Part shown: positions 44,581 to 57,039 of the stretch, in pieces
How positions within the stretch are numbered: position 1 is the first letter of the stretch
Layout of the letters: each line of letters opens with the position of its first letter
Source of the DNA: Talpa occidentalis
Lineage: Eukaryota > Chordata > Mammalia > Eulipotyphla > Talpidae
Direction of reading: 5' to 3'
NCBI RefSeq assembly: GCF_014898055.3
Contig: NW_023603184.1
Span: 149,982,149 to 150,046,148 of the forward strand
Length of the DNA stretch: 64,000 bases
Position numbers and translations under genes: made by a program
Notes under the pieces: model-generated
Databases searched by the model: none
What the model was told of the DNA's origin: nothing
Seen by the model: the letters and a program-made list of their open reading frames with translations, nothing else

Positions 44581-46030
44581 CACCTGGCCGAGCAGCGCAG
44601 GGAAGCAGGTCCCCGAGTGGCACGGGTCACGAACAGGACGCCCCCTGGGCTCCACACTCAGAGCTCCCGTCCATGCAGGGGCTGACCCTGATTCGGTGCC
44701 CAGGTGGAGCCCGGCACCAGTGGGTCTGAGAACAGAGGGGTTCCTGGGCCGTCTCCTTGCAAGCCCCCCCTGCTGAGCAGGCCCGGGTGGGTTCTGGGGC
44801 AACACTGTGGGACTTTCAAAAGTCATCTGGCCTGTGACATGTCTGTGTCCAGGACAGAGAACAGGAAGAAGAGGCACTGGACCCCTGTGGCAGGCTGTGC
44901 CCCCGGCAGCCCTGACTCACTGTCCATGCTGGCACGGGGCAGAGTGGACAGGAGGCAGCTCTGCGCTGACCTGGAGGGGTCACCCATGTTCACCCATCAC
45001 GACGCATGGCGGTGGGCGCAGGCACAGAGTGGTCAGGAATGGAAGCCGGGTCGAATCCGGCTGCATGGCTGGAGCAGCAGGAGTGTGACCGGCCTCTTGG
45101 GCCTCCGGCCCTCGCCACTGTCTGTAAAACCAGGCGCTTCGTACACGCACACACGCCACGCACACGGGGGTGGGGCACTTGAGGGTTCGTGTGCCGCTGT
45201 GAGCACTTCTTCACTACACAGAGCAGGCGCTGGGCGGGACGTGGAGGCCGTGACCTGCGCCTGACCGGGCGTGGCCCCGGGAGCAGCACGCGGGGAGCAG
45301 GCTGTGGTCTCCCTTCCCGGGAGGGGCGCTGGCACGCCTGCCTCTCCTAGACGCTCTGAGGTGGATGCCCAGTGAGCCAGAAATAAGGTCTCAGCTTGCA
45401 TCCCACGGGGCCTCAGGACATAAAATCTGCATAAAACAGAGGAAATGAACATCTCCGTTAACTCCGTCCACACAGGCTGCAGCCCCGGGCCCGGCGGGAA
45501 GTCCGCGAGAGTCCAGGGGAGACAGCACCCCCGGCCTCACCACCGGCCCTGCCCCTGGGGCTGTCCCAGCTGCCTCCGGACCCGCCCCTCTACCTGCCTC
45601 TCAGGGGCTCCCTCACCCCACCCCAGCCCCTCAGCCCTCTGGCCCTGAAGGCAGAGTCCATCTTTAAGCCCCTCTGAGTCACCCGTGAGAGCGCGGATTG
45701 TGGTCAGGGCCTCCTAAGGGCGCCGGGGCCGGGGGCCGGAGCAGCCTCTGACCCGCGGGTTCTGGAATCGGAGGGCTCAGCCTCAGCCTCTGCCGGCCTT
45801 GCTGGGGCAGCGGTTGGCCAGGCACGTGCAGGGAGGCCTCTGAGGCCACATCACCGTGCGCCCGCTTCAGAGGTGGCTGGGCTGGAGCCCGGCGCGAATC
45901 CCTGGGGGCTCAGGACCCAGCACGTAGTGGCCGCGGTAACGACCAGGCTCGCAGAGCAGGGAGGCCTCTGGCTTCTCACCTCCGGGTGACGCAGCGGGAG
46001 ACGGCGATGCTATGGACACACAGGGGAGAG
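44581..46030. other. GC-rich stretch, no gene seen
   Basis: Overlapping composition-driven frames only. Confidence 0.4.
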
Positions 46031-46034
46031 CGCC

Positions 46035-46560
46035 ATGGGGTCCAGGAATCCTGGTCTGGGGTCCGGGGCGTTACGGGAGGGCCCCGGGGCGGGTTACCGG
46101 GGCTGCCGGGAGGAGCCCGAGGAGAAGCTGCATTCCCGGGCCTGCGTGTGAACAGACCCTTTGAAATAACAGCAGCAGCCGCTGCCCTAGTCCAGGGGCT
46201 TCTGGTCATCTCGGGGCTGGCACCTCCCAGGGCTCTCCCGCCCCTGGCCCAGCCGACCGCCCTCACCTTACTCTGGACCCCGAAGCTGACCTTTGGGCCT
46301 CGTTTCCCGGCCGCGGGCCCCCACCCCGGGCGCGACACCCACAGCCCCTCCTCCAGGCTGTGGGCGCCGGTAGCTCGAGATTCTATTTTGGACCCGCTTT
46401 ACTGTCTCCTCTGCTCAGGCTGCCAGCGCCGAAGGAGACGGATGTTCCCCGTCTGGAGGCTGAGTCAGGGTCGAGGCGGCCGGGCTCCTGGGGAGGCGAT
46501 TCCCAGCCGTGTCCTCGCGTGGCCTCTGCTGCGGCCAGAGCTGGGCAATGTCCTCCATGA
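46035..46560. promoter_or_regulatory. CpG-dense patch, possible CpG island
   Basis: Dense CpG around 46,060-46,150 and 46,290-46,520. A 309-residue frame spans it (45,986-46,915, +), but it has no domain and is open on the opposite strand too. Confidence 0.3.
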
Positions 46561-48450
46561 GCGCCCAGGCCCGGCAGGCTGGGCTCCGCCTGATGGCCTG
46601 TTGGACTTAATTACCTCCTTCACGCTCCTGTCTCCCAATGCAGACACCGGGGTTGGGCTGAAACGTGGATTTGAGGGGTTCGCTGGGGTCCTTGCTGGGC
46701 ACCTGGAAACAGTCTCTGGGGAGCGGCCACCCCACCCTGCCGCTCCTGCTCCTGGTCCACGTTGCGCTGCAGAGGCCCTGGGACGGGTCGCACGTCTGTG
46801 CCTGGAGCAGGCCACGAGGGCCGGGTTCTCGAGATCTGTCCACGGAGGAGGGGCAGGGGAGAAAGGGCCGTGCGCTCCCGGGACCTGGTTAAATCTCACT
46901 GGGAATAGGCAGTGACCTGGCCAGGGAGTGACGTGATAGAAAGTTTGGGGATCGAGGAGAGGATGGTCCTGGGGGCAGTCGTGAGGCGCTGAGTCCCGGG
47001 GAGACCAGGGGCGGGGCTGGGGATCTTGCCATGGTTAAGGCTGGGCAGGTGACAAAGGGGATGCATTTGAGAGACAGCGGGTGCCCAGCGGGGTGGGGGT
47101 ACAGAGTCAGAGGCCAGGAGCTGAGACCCAGGGCCCCATCCATTGGCCACACTTGCAGGACGGCAGCTCCGGGGAGGAGGGAGGAAGCCCGAGACCCCCA
47201 GGGCTGGAGATTTCTCCCAGCGATTCAGGGGTTCAGGGGAGCTGCAGGAGGCAGTGTCTCCGCCGCAGTGGCCCCAGGAGCCAACGCTGCAGAGGATGCC
47301 CCAGTGTGTGGTCACAGGCGGCGCCCACCCCTGCAAGCCCAGGGGCCTCGGGACGGCGCCTCTGGAGCACGGACCAGCCGCCGCGCCTCACCCCGTGAGA
47401 ACAGACGTGGAGACCGAAGCGAGCTCCTTGGCCAACACCGGCCCCAGCCGCCCTCTGCTCCCCGAGGAGCATCTGCTCCTGGCCCCCCTCTCGTCCAGCA
47501 CCGACCCTCTCACCCTCGCCGCTGCACGCTCGCCTCCGTGGAGACGCGGTCCTCGCCGAGTGCAGGGCTCTGCCCGGCAGTTGGGGGGCAAGACTGTGTG
47601 ACTCCAGACAGTGCTCCCCCGGCGATGGTCTGGAAGACGGCCGGGCGGGGAAGGTGGAGGCTGCGCCGGGGTGGCCGGCAGCAGTAACGGCGCGGGGCTC
47701 CGGGCTCACGCGGGACTCAACGCGGGACTCGAGGAGTCGTCGGGTGTGACCCACACCGAAGCACCGGTTTGAACTCAGCCTTTTCAGCAATTCCACTTTC
47801 TCTCAGAAACATTCACCATGACAGAGTCTCGAGCTGGCGGCGCCCCACAGCCTGGGGGAGGGGCTGTGAGCATTGGCTCGGGGTAGGGGCCAGCGGCCAG
47901 GAACGAGGCCCAAAGGTCAGCTCCGGGGAGGTCTGCTCTCTCCGTGGTGACATCTCAGATGACGCGGGGGTCGGGAAGGTCGCACTGGCCTGGCAGAGCC
48001 CGCTGAGGCCTCAGGGCAGGTCAGAGGCGGCCAAGGGCACAGGAAACTGGACCGGCTCAGCCAGGCCACGAGAAGCCGGGTCCCTGACCTTCACTCCCTT
48101 TCCTGGGAATCTAGTTTGTCTGGGAATTTGCCTCCGTAGCCTCTTAGCTGGGTCTGGTGCTGACCCCGAGTGCAGTTTCCATGAGTCCTGGAAAGAGCCC
48201 GGGGCCCGGGGGCGGCATCCCCAGGGGTGGCATCCGGGGCCTAGGGTCTGGCCTCCCGCAAGCACGGCTGTTGGTGGAAGCAGCTGGGCTGTTCCCATGG
48301 TGACTACACCCCAGGAGCAGGCCAGGGAGAGAGATGCCGAGGGGCTGTCCGCACCTGTGCTGCTTCGTTAGTGTCCAAGGCGCAGGGACCTGGCCAGGTT
48401 GGATCAGGGCCTCACACTCATAGCAACAGATGACAGCAATGGCCACCAGC
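46561..48450. other. GC-rich stretch, no gene seen
   Basis: CpG-rich again near 47,310-47,720. Open frames up to about 220 residues are unrecognisable. Confidence 0.4.
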
Positions 48451-48454
48451 CCCC

Positions 48455-48640
48455 TGTCACCACTGTGGGGTGCCTGCGCCCTGAGATATGACTTGCACAG
48501 CTTCACCCTTAGGTTTCCACAGCAGCCTTTGAGGTGACCATCAGGTTTATTCCCAGTGGACAGGCGGGGCGGGTAGGGATTCATATCCATCAGCCACCTC
48601 CCCTCTGCCCGCTGCTTTGCACCCTCCCTCCCCCTCACAC
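48455..48640 (-). mobile_element. MIR SINE fragment
   Basis: Plus-strand text follows antisense MIR: CACAGCTTCACCCTTAGG, TTTCCACAGCAGCCTTTGAG, GTGACCATCAGGTTTATTCC, CAGTGGACAGG. These correspond to the usual 'CCTCACAACAACCC', 'GAGGTAGGTA' and 'CCATTTTACAGA' series. Confidence 0.55.
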
Positions 48641-49074
48641 CTGCTCTGTGCAGGGGCAGCAGGCACCTGGAGGGGCTGTGACTTGCTGGAGGCCCCAGAA
48701 CATTCCAGGCAAAAGCCTCCGCACCTGGCAGTTTGACCCAGCATGACCACCGCAGACACCCTACGCCCTGGGGGTGACTCTGGTCCTGAGCCCCAGGCCC
48801 CCTGGGGGCCGCCTCTGCTGAAGGGGCTGAGCTGCACTGCGAGGACACTGGCAGCAGCACAGTGAACCAGCAGCCCCACGGGGGTGAGGACTGGGATGCA
48901 GAGCTCAGGATGCAGAGCTCCCTGCTTTTTGGGGGTGCTTGGCTGATGCCTGGCCCAGAGGCCTTGGGAGACCAGAGCCCTCGTCACCGCGCCTGGGCCT
49001 GTCCGTGGGCGTGGGGGAGGGGGCCGGGCGGTGGGGGCGGGGGATCGTGGCACGAGAGCTGACGTGTAATAGCA
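48641..49074. other. GC-rich stretch, no gene seen
   Basis: It contains a near-exact short duplication of GATGCAGAGCTC at 48,895 and 48,909. Nothing else is supported. Confidence 0.4.
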
Positions 49075-49250
49075 ACCATATGTCCTAAAGCAAGGCAACG
49101 GTTTTCCTTTTGCACAAGGACCCTGGAAACTGCTTCAGGAAATTAGCGTCAACCCCCGATTAAGCTAAACTAAACGTGTCGGGGAGGCAGATGACGTGAA
49201 ATGTGCCCTGGAGCGTCGTGTGGCTTCGGACATTCCTGGCCATTAACCAG
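49075..49250. promoter_or_regulatory. Candidate conserved noncoding element
   Basis: Repeat-free, with CCATATGTCC, TTTTCCTTTTGCACAAGG, CAGGAAATTAGCGTC, GATTAAGCTAAACTAAAC and a GATGACGTGA CRE-like word, in GC-rich surroundings. Confidence 0.25.
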
Positions 49251-51615
49251 GTTAAGTGGCCGGAGAGGCTGTGAGCAGACAGGGCGCGCCGGCGTGTCCT
49301 GGTGAAACCAAATCCCGCAGAGTTCAGGCCGCTCGTTTCTCATCCTCTAAGGCAGACGGGAAATCCAGCCTCACTCGGTGGCGTCATCGGAAGGAAACTC
49401 ACCTGGAGAGGCCTGCGCCGGCGCTGTGCCCGGCCGCCCACGGTGAGTGAGCCTGACCCTCCCCGGGCCCCGTCCCGGCCACCCACAGGCGCTGACCCGG
49501 TCTGCTCCGACCCTGCGTGTGAAGCCTCGGCCTTGAGCTGAGTAGCACCGGCCCACACTGACCCGCGGCCCGTCACGTGACCGCAACACACACGCCCAAC
49601 CTCCCAGCGTCTCCTTATCCACCAGCCCCAGATAAGGGCCTTGGCGCAAGGCCATCCCTCTTCCTGGCCTCGTCAGCCTGATTAGAGCAGAATGACCCTG
49701 CTTGGCCTTCCCGAAGGGGCAGGAAAGCTGGCCGCCCTGCCTGCTCTGCCCCCTCCTCCCCACACCGAGCACCTCCGGGACCTCGCCCAGGAGGGGACAC
49801 TGGCCAGCGGCTGCAGCAGACCGAAGAGGAGAAAGACAGAGTGCCGCCGGGTGCCGACGTCAGAGCCAAGGCCAGGTCACCCACTGCCCGGGCGCCCTCG
49901 CCGAGCTCCGCAACTGCACGTCAGAAACTGGGTGGTTTTGCTTCCTGAAGGCACGGAGGAGAGCTGCGCAGGCCTCATCTATAGGCTGCTGGGGTGCAAG
50001 AGACATGACTCCCAGGCCCTGCGTCTTAGGCCAGTGATGGAGGGGCGACACTCCATCCTGTGGGGAGCAAATAGCTGGCCCCCCAACATGTGTCACTGGC
50101 AAGAGTCTTGTTCACAGAGGGCCCTGAAGGCCGCCAGGAGGCTGGTTTGATGTTCGTGTGTGTGTGTGAGGACCTCCTGGGAGGCCGTCCCTGACCTCTG
50201 TCCAGCGGACAAGGCGGAACTCGGTCTCCTGTTTTGTCTGCCGTGCCTGCCCTGGTGACCTCCCTCCCCTCCCGCCCCCTCCTGCCCAGGCCCGTCCTAG
50301 CTAAGCTGTTGCAGTAATGGACTTCGAGAGCCACGGGGAGGGTCACTCAGGCTGCAGAGCCGCCATGTGCGAGGAGGCACACGGGCCACTAAGCTTCTAC
50401 GTGGCCACACCTCTTATCTATCCACCTGATACTTGTTTAATTATTTGCCAGCCTCGAGGAACCCAGACGGGTGGGGGTGACTTCCTGGGAGCCTAACAAG
50501 ACCCCAGGCCCAGCGGTGGAGGCTGCTGATACTTCGTTGGGGGGCCGTGCCGGAGGCAGGGACCACGTGGGGGACAGCGTAGCACCTCGGGTCAGCTGGG
50601 CCTGACCACTCCCCAGGATGGGCGAATCCACAGAGGTGAGACTTAGCCTCCAGACGGCTCCTGTCCTCACCGCAAGAAAAAAAAATTGACAGTCGCCCGT
50701 GCTCCAGCAGCTGCCCCGTAACCGCGCGAGAGCTTGAACCTCTCCCGATAGTGTCTAAAGCGGACGGGAGCACCAGCGGCCTCTGCACGGTTTCTGTCTC
50801 TGTTCCCTAATGAATGAGGAAACAATTGTTTACAAGGATCCGACAACCCTCTTCTCTCCAAACTCAGAAGCCTCCAACTTTTACTCATTCAATGAGGACA
50901 GACCCAGCTCCCATTCGTCTTGTTTCCCAACATCTGGCCGCCTGACAGCGCCTCTGGGGCTCAGCTGTCCACAGTGGCCTTCAGTTCTGGACACTGATCC
51001 AGGCCCGGCTGTCTCAGGATGGTCGACACCTGCCAGAGAGCGTTTGAAGTGTCCCCCGCTGGTGTCGCTTCCCCGCCTCTCCCTGTATCTGCTCCGTCAC
51101 TGGCTCAAGCTTCTTTCCGGCCAGGATGTCCTTTCTCAGGACACGTCTACGGGACGCGTCGGCAGCGGGTCCTTCGTCCCCAGGGCTTGCCGCACCCCCA
51201 CCACCTCCTCTGGGCAGCCCGGCCTCACGGAGCAGCCGGCGTGACGCCATCGCTTTCTCCTTGTGACGTGCATCTCCTCGCGGCTCCAGGCAAGGAAGAG
51301 CAGTTGTCAGAGGGCCGAGGAAAACGCCCAGGCCGGCAGGGGTAGGGGGGCGGGGGGCACAGCTGCCCACCCCCTGACCCCGCCTGTCCCCAGTTGTCTC
51401 TGTCCCTGGGCCCCTCCAGGGAACGTGCCGTGGCAGGGCCTTCCCAGCAGGTGTGCACAGTGGCCCTGCCTGACCTGTGCGTGGGTGGGTCAGCGGTGCC
51501 CTGCCGTCCCCTAGGAGCTTTCTCTCTGGTCCGTGTCGCTGGCAGATGGAACGTGGTGACTCTCAGGGGTGGGAGCAGGAGTCTGTCCGGCCCACGCTTG
51601 TCTGTTATGTTTTAC
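49251..51615. other. GC-rich stretch, no gene seen
   Basis: No gene is supported. An AT-richer, CT-rich segment at 50,800-50,940 (ATTGTTTACAAGGATCC) is unidentified. Confidence 0.4.
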
Positions 51616-51624
51616 CACATTCGT

Positions 51625-51690
51625 TGGCCCATCCACCCGTCTGTCCGTCCATCCATCTATCCAGCCGTCCACTCACTCACCCTTCCCTCC
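51625..51690. repeat. CCAT/CCGT tetranucleotide-like repeat
   Basis: A run of CCATCCACCCGTCTGTCCGT-type units, imperfect. Confidence 0.8.
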
Positions 51691-52069
51691 TCCAGCGCCC
51701 TCTGCAGCCCCTGCAGTGTGGAAAGTAGACTTGCTGAGGGCCCTGCCTTGAGAACCTGGTGGCCAGCGGGTTCCCCAGCAGACTCCCCGCAGGGCTCCCC
51801 CCACCGCAGAGCAAGCGGGTGCGTCCCGAATAGCGTCTCTCCGGGCCTGCACCCGAGGCCTCTCCGGGACCCGGAGCGCCAGCAGGGCAGCGGCTGGCAG
51901 AGGGCGAGGCTGCGGCGGCCTCTCTATGCGATGACCTAACTGGGCGAACACGGGCAGGGCAGTAACCTGAGCTGTGACCTGGAGCTGCAGCTCCCATCCG
52001 CGTCTCATCTGGACCTAGTGCCGGCACGAGCAGGAGGGGGATGCGTTGCGGCGACCCTGCCCCACCACG

Positions 52070-52200
52070 CACGCTCAGCTCCAGCTTTTATTTTTGAAGC
52101 CCAAACAGTACAGCAATAAGCCCCTCACCCACCTGATCGGGAGTCAATATTCCGCACCGAATGACTTGAAATTGGTTGTTGTGATTATAATACGAGCTCC
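52070..52200. promoter_or_regulatory. Candidate conserved noncoding element
   Basis: AT-richer, repeat-free island with GCTTTTATTTTTGAAGCCC, AGTCAATATTCCGCACCG, GACTTGAAATTGG and GTGATTATAATACGAGC. Confidence 0.28.
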
Positions 52201-52972
52201 CAGGGAGACCTTCGGTGGCCAAAACGCTGGGCACGTGCGGGCTGGGGCTGCTGACTCTGACCTGGGGGAGGGAGCAGGGCCCGCGCCGGCCAGCCCAGGA
52301 TGAGCTCCTGTGGTTCGTGGAATCCAGGCTCATGGGTGGAGGATTCGTGGGGGTGCTGCTTGGCTGACGTCTGCTGATAAAGACCAGACCCGTCTCCTGC
52401 CGGAGGCCGGAGCCGCGCTTTGCAGCGAGCGGGCACGAGGCCGGGCTGGAAGCCGAGCTCGGGACTAAAGCATGAACTAGGGCCGAGGACGCAGGTGGGA
52501 CGCTTTTCTCTGGCAGAGTGGGGATCTGGTCGCGACAAAGGAAACACCAGCTCAGCCCTGCCTCCAGACGGGCGTGGAGGCTGCGGCCTTTCACCCCTGC
52601 GCCGGGGCCGCCCGGGGGTCCGGGGCGACTGCAGCTGCTGGGGATCTCGGTGAAATCAGACCTGAGCCGGGGGCAGTTGGGGAACAGGTGCCCCCACGTC
52701 ACGTGTCCCTCCTTGCGCGAGGGCTGAGCTCACGGTGACGGGGCGGTCCGAAAAGAGCCATCGCTCTGGGGCCACCGCTGCTCCCTCCCCTCCTTCCTCT
52801 CCCAGTCTTCCTGCCCCCTTCCTTCTGTCTCACACGCGCCCTTGTCTCCTCATTCGCGTCACTCGGAGACACCCTGAGGCCCCTCCTGCACCCAGGGAGG
52901 GGAGGGGCAAATTCATATATCCCTCTGGCCAGAATTAGGACCGACATGACAGGTTAGGTCGTGTGTGCATGT

Positions 52973-53079
52973 GTGCCGAGAACGTTCTTCATTTGCGGCA
53001 AGTGGTCGCTGCACTTGGACCAGGGCCTTTTACTTCAGGTTTGCAATAGAGCCTCGGGGGTTAGGGCCAAGACTCCCTG
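52973..53079 (+). repeat. Long inverted repeat, left arm
   Basis: 107-base arm, complementary to 53,525-53,626. About 100 of 102 aligned positions pair. The differences are one C/T (a CpG on this side), one T/G and a 5-base indel. The match ends abruptly at both sides. Confidence 0.95.
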
Positions 53080-53082
53080 TGC

Positions 53083-53152
53083 GTGTGTGTGCGTGTTCGC
53101 ACGTGTGCATGTGTTGCGTGTGTGTGCGTGTGTGCATGTGCATGTGTGTGAG
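53083..53152 (+). repeat. TG-rich tract in the inverted-repeat loop
   Basis: GCGTGTGTGTGCGTG-type and GTGTGCATGTG units start within a few bases of the left arm's inner end. Confidence 0.9.
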
Positions 53153-53524
53153 ATCAGCCAGAAAGAAGGAATTGCTCAGTTTTGGTGAGATACTGGCAGG
53201 AAAAAGATATTTTTAATTTGGTTCAGATCAAAGATGAAGTGTCAGCTTGGGGCTGATGACATGATGTTAAAATGGACACACGAAGAAAAACTCGCTGCGA
53301 CAGGCCGACCTGCACCTCCCTGGGGCCGGGTGGGCACGCGCTGCATGCTCGGGCCTGGACACGGCGCTGGCGGACCTCCTGGGGCAGGGACTCTCCCCAG
53401 CGTCCTTCCCAGCAGGGGGGCTTACACAGCGCCCAACGCCCCCCCCCAGCCCTTCCGGCCACACCTGTGCACCACGAGCCCCTGCTGGTGGGCCTGGGGC
53501 AGGCACCAGGCGCCCCCAGCGCTC

Positions 53525-53626
53525 CAGGGAGTCTTGGCCCTAACCCCCGAGGCTCTATTGCAAACCTGAAGTAAAAGGCCCTGGTCCAAGCGCCCACTTG
53601 CCGCAAATGAAGAACGTTCTCAGCAC
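53525..53626 (-). repeat. Long inverted repeat, right arm
   Basis: 102-base arm matching the left arm in reverse complement, leaving a 445-base loop (53,080-53,524). Confidence 0.95.
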
Positions 53627-54599
53627 GATTTCCCGTCTCCCGACCTGAGGTCACGGCTGGTAGAAGCTTAGAGACATTTGGGATGGCGGCGTCCCCACGC
53701 CAGCCGCTGGGGGTGGCAGAAAGTCTCAGCAAGCAAGGCAGCCGCAGTGGCTGCTCCAGCATGGAGTCCCCGCCGGGGCAAGGGCCCCGCTCTGCCTCTC
53801 CACGCCAGCCGGCCTCCGCCCCCGGCCTCCCTGGCGGCTGCCTCTTCCGAGCCCGTTTCCTCGTGCCCGGCCCCAGACGTCAGAATTCTGGCCACACAGA
53901 GCGGGAGAAGGCAGCGCCCCTTGTCCTTGAACTGAGGACTTCAGAGGACCACCCCCCGAGGCAGTCCCCTGGCCCTGGGGCTGCCCGCGGAGCAGGCGTC
54001 CATGCTGACTGCTGCGCCAGGGAGCGAGAGGGCAGGGCCCCCGTGGGGCTTCCTTTCCTTCCCCGCAAGCCGGGGCCGTGTGGCCTTCCTGCGCCCGCCA
54101 GCTAGAGGCCTGCGGGTCCCGAGCTGGTGACTGATGTCGAGGAGTCAGAAAGTGTCAGTGACAGCACGTGTCCGGGCAGGGGCCGCACGGAGGGGCTGCT
54201 GGTGTCAGGCCCGCTGCCCTGTGGCCCAGCTGGTCGCTAGGGCTGAGGCTGAGTGACCGTGGGGCGAGGCCCCGGAACCCTGGGGAAGGAAACCATGGAG
54301 CAGGGCGGGGAGCAGCCCACAGACCCCCTGGCAGTACCTGGAGGAAATGAAAATTGTGCGAATATGAAACCTGAAGAGCAGAAAGTGCTCCCGGGGCCTC
54401 CCTCCTGGGCCCCCTCCGGGCCCACACGGGCTGGACTTAGAGCTTCTCCCGGTGGCTTCAAGAGTTCCTGGGAAGGAAGACCTGCAGGACCCATGAAGGC
54501 ACCACGTTCCTCATGGTCCCTGAGAGCGCGTAGGATGGATGAACAGGGGGTTCAGCCCAAGGAGCAGGGGCTCCCCGCCCCACTACGTGCTTCCAGCCC
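53627..54599. other. GC-rich stretch, no gene seen
   Basis: Composition-driven frames only. No repeat was recognised. Confidence 0.4.
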
Positions 54600-55255
54600 C
54601 TCGGAGCCCGTGAGCGCCAGCAGCAAGGGCTGCGGGGAGGGGTCCGGCCACGGGGCGCACACCTGCACCCCATCAAGGGGCCGGGTCGCGGGGGGCGAAT
54701 GGCCAGCGTCTCACCCCGCCTTCCAGTCGCCTGGCGGCCGTGTCAGCGGCAGGAGAGTAATGACGTGTCTCGGTCTCGAGTGGGACTCGACCTGCCGGCC
54801 AGATGGGTCTGCGGCGTCTCAGCCAGGAGGAGGCGGCCGCCTGTCTGGTCTCCTTATGTGTGTGCGAGACACAGATGCGTGCCGGCCCGGCCCTGCCCGC
54901 GGTGGCCGTGGTCACCCTCTGAGCGCCCTTTCCACTCTCCAGCCTCCGGGCCAGTGTGGGGTAAAGGCGGCTCTCCCTCGGGCCAGCTTGCTGCCCACCT
55001 GGGACAGTCTGAGGGGCGCCCCGGGCCCCCCTCCTGTCCAGCCCCTGCTGCCCTGCTGGGCCCCGCAGCCGCGTGGGCTGTGCTGGCGGGACGGCCCGGC
55101 CGGGGCGCGGCTCCCTGCATGGAGCCCATCGCGTGCCCCGGGCCCTGCGCACGCACCAGGCGCCGGCCCGGCCCCAGGAAGTCACACGCGAGCTCGGCCG
55201 CCTGCTGCGCGGGGCGGGGCTGCTCGGTCGCGGGCCTCCAGCGCATCGAGTGGTG
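54600..55255. promoter_or_regulatory. CpG island candidate
   Basis: Very CpG-dense, most of all 55,060-55,250 (roughly 35 CpGs in 200 bases by hand count), ending sharply at an AT-rich segment. No TATA box, exon or recognisable protein is seen. The 338-residue frame across it (54,253-55,269, +) is low-complexity. Confidence 0.45.
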
Positions 55256-56255
55256 TTTGCAGCAACTGACAAAGTGATAAATTTTGCTTATTTTAATCCT
55301 TCCCTTCTTGCCACCAGAGGTTAACCGTTCGGTGTTCTTGTTAAACCAGCACTTCTGGTGGGTTAAGAGCCACTAGAGCCACTGAAACAAGCAGTGTTCA
55401 GGTGAGCGCAGACGGCGCGGGCACCAGCTTGGTGCTCAAGGGGTTGACGATCGTCTCAGAGAGAGAAACCTCGAGATTTCCTCCTTCTGAATTACTGAGG
55501 TACATGAGCCGTCGGAGCCCCCGTCCCTCCTCCCGGTGCTTTATCTGGGAGTCTGCGGAGACGCCGGCACGCGCCCTGGCCTGTGCGGGTGGAATGTGCT
55601 GGAAGTCCAGCGGAAGCTCACACTTAGAGCACCTCTCTGTCGAGGCGCCCTCGGGCCTTGCTTGATTTTAATTTTCCAGGAAGTCTTCACTTAACGCGGT
55701 CGTGGGTTCGTGGAAGCTGCAACTTTGAAATGATGAGCGGGGAGCGGGTCACGCAGACGCCCGCCTGGGCCCTCTTGCACCTCTTATTTCCCTCCTCTGT
55801 GGGGCCGACTTCCCCTCAGCCCCCAGCACGCCGGGCGCGGCCGTGAAACAGCCGCTCTAAAGCGCGGCTCGCCTGACGTCACCTCCTTGGAGCCGTTTGC
55901 ACAGACCGAGGTTTCTCCTTGGATGTGGCGGATGTGGCGCGTCTCCCCTCATCTCCCCGTGTCTCCTGCTGTCTTCCCACGTCTCCCCGCGTCTCCCGCG
56001 TCCCCGCCTTCCCAGAGCTGTGAACATCCTGGACTTGCTGTCGTCCTGACCCCTCATCCCCACCGCGTCACCCCCGCCCGCTTGGCTGACTGGGTTCTGC
56101 CAGAGACGCCCGCCCAAATAAAGGGCGCGATGACCTTGGGTGTCAGGGGCTGTTTTTCCAAGCAGGTGCCCGGGACACTGGCCTTCCCTGCTGACCTTGC
56201 TCCCGGGTACCAAATGCAATGGCCCGTGTGTCCTCCCCGACAGCTTGCCCACAAG
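55256..56255. other. Mixed-composition stretch, no gene seen
   Basis: A pyrimidine-rich run of GTCTCCCC-type units lies at about 55,925-56,010. Nothing else is recognised. Confidence 0.4.
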
Positions 56256-56259
56256 GCAT

Positions 56260-56730
56260 CACATTTGAAGTGGCATTCACCATTTCCCCAGAGAATGAAC
56301 GGAATGTTGGAATCCTGCAAAAACATGAAAATAGAAAAATTATAAAATGGGAAATAAAATCATCTACAAAAATACAATCCAGACATGATTCTGGCACAGC
56401 TTGACCGTTTTCTCGTGTCTTGTTTTGGGCTCCCCCGGGACCTTCAATGCTCTACAGGAATATAATTTTTATGGGTGCCCAATACTCCAGCACGCGGTCC
56501 TGGCGTGGCCAGCTGGCCGTTCTCCTCCCCCGGACAGTCCTCACCGGTCTGACTTCTCCTGCTCTTGCAAACGCCCCCCCCCCGGGCGGCCTTGAGCTCA
56601 CTCTCGGTCACCTCGCCTTACTGTTTTCTCAGGACGCATTTCAAGAGGCGGGACTATGGGAATCAAAGAATATTGACTCTTTGGGGACCTTGATGAGGTG
56701 CTGTGCCGAGGCCCGCTCGGTCCTCCAACC
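56260..56730 (-). mobile_element. Ancient LINE-1 3' UTR fragment
   Basis: Antisense L1ME-like order: GAAATAAAATCATCTACAAA, ATACAATCCAGACATGATTC, TTCAATGCTCTACAGGAATAT, ATTTTTATGGGTGCCCAATAC, then GCGGGACTATGGGAATCAAAG in the place of the usual 'TGGGTCAAAG'. Confidence 0.6.
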
Positions 56731-57039
56731 AGATGGTAATTAACGGGCAGAAACGATGGTTCTCTCGGGTTCCGGGCCTTTCGTGTGTTTCTTGGAAACT
56801 TTCAGACAAATGTCTTGAAATTGGCAGAAAGCAAAAGAGGAAGGTTTGCTGCAGATATGGAAACGCTCGTTCTGTGTCTAATGTTTTCTTCCGTATGAAA
56901 GAGACTTTTCATTCACTGGCGTGCACGCTCGCGCGGCCTGGAAGCCTGGCGTCAGCAGAGGCAGGTCCCGCCCCAGCCCAGGGCGACGTGACATCTGGGC
57001 AGCACGAGCTCCCGGGAGGCGGCTCCCCGCACGGGCCAC
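56731..57039. other. Mixed-composition stretch, nothing recognised
   Basis: It probably continues the decayed L1 flank into GC-rich DNA. No gene is supported. Confidence 0.35.

Noticed and set aside
45986..46915. 309-residue plus-strand open frame
   Set aside because: Same GC bias. No domain, no signal peptide, no splice-supported structure.
54253..55269. 338-residue plus-strand open frame over a CpG island
   Set aside because: Stops are rare because of GC content. Low-complexity translation, no domain, and the opposite strand is equally open.
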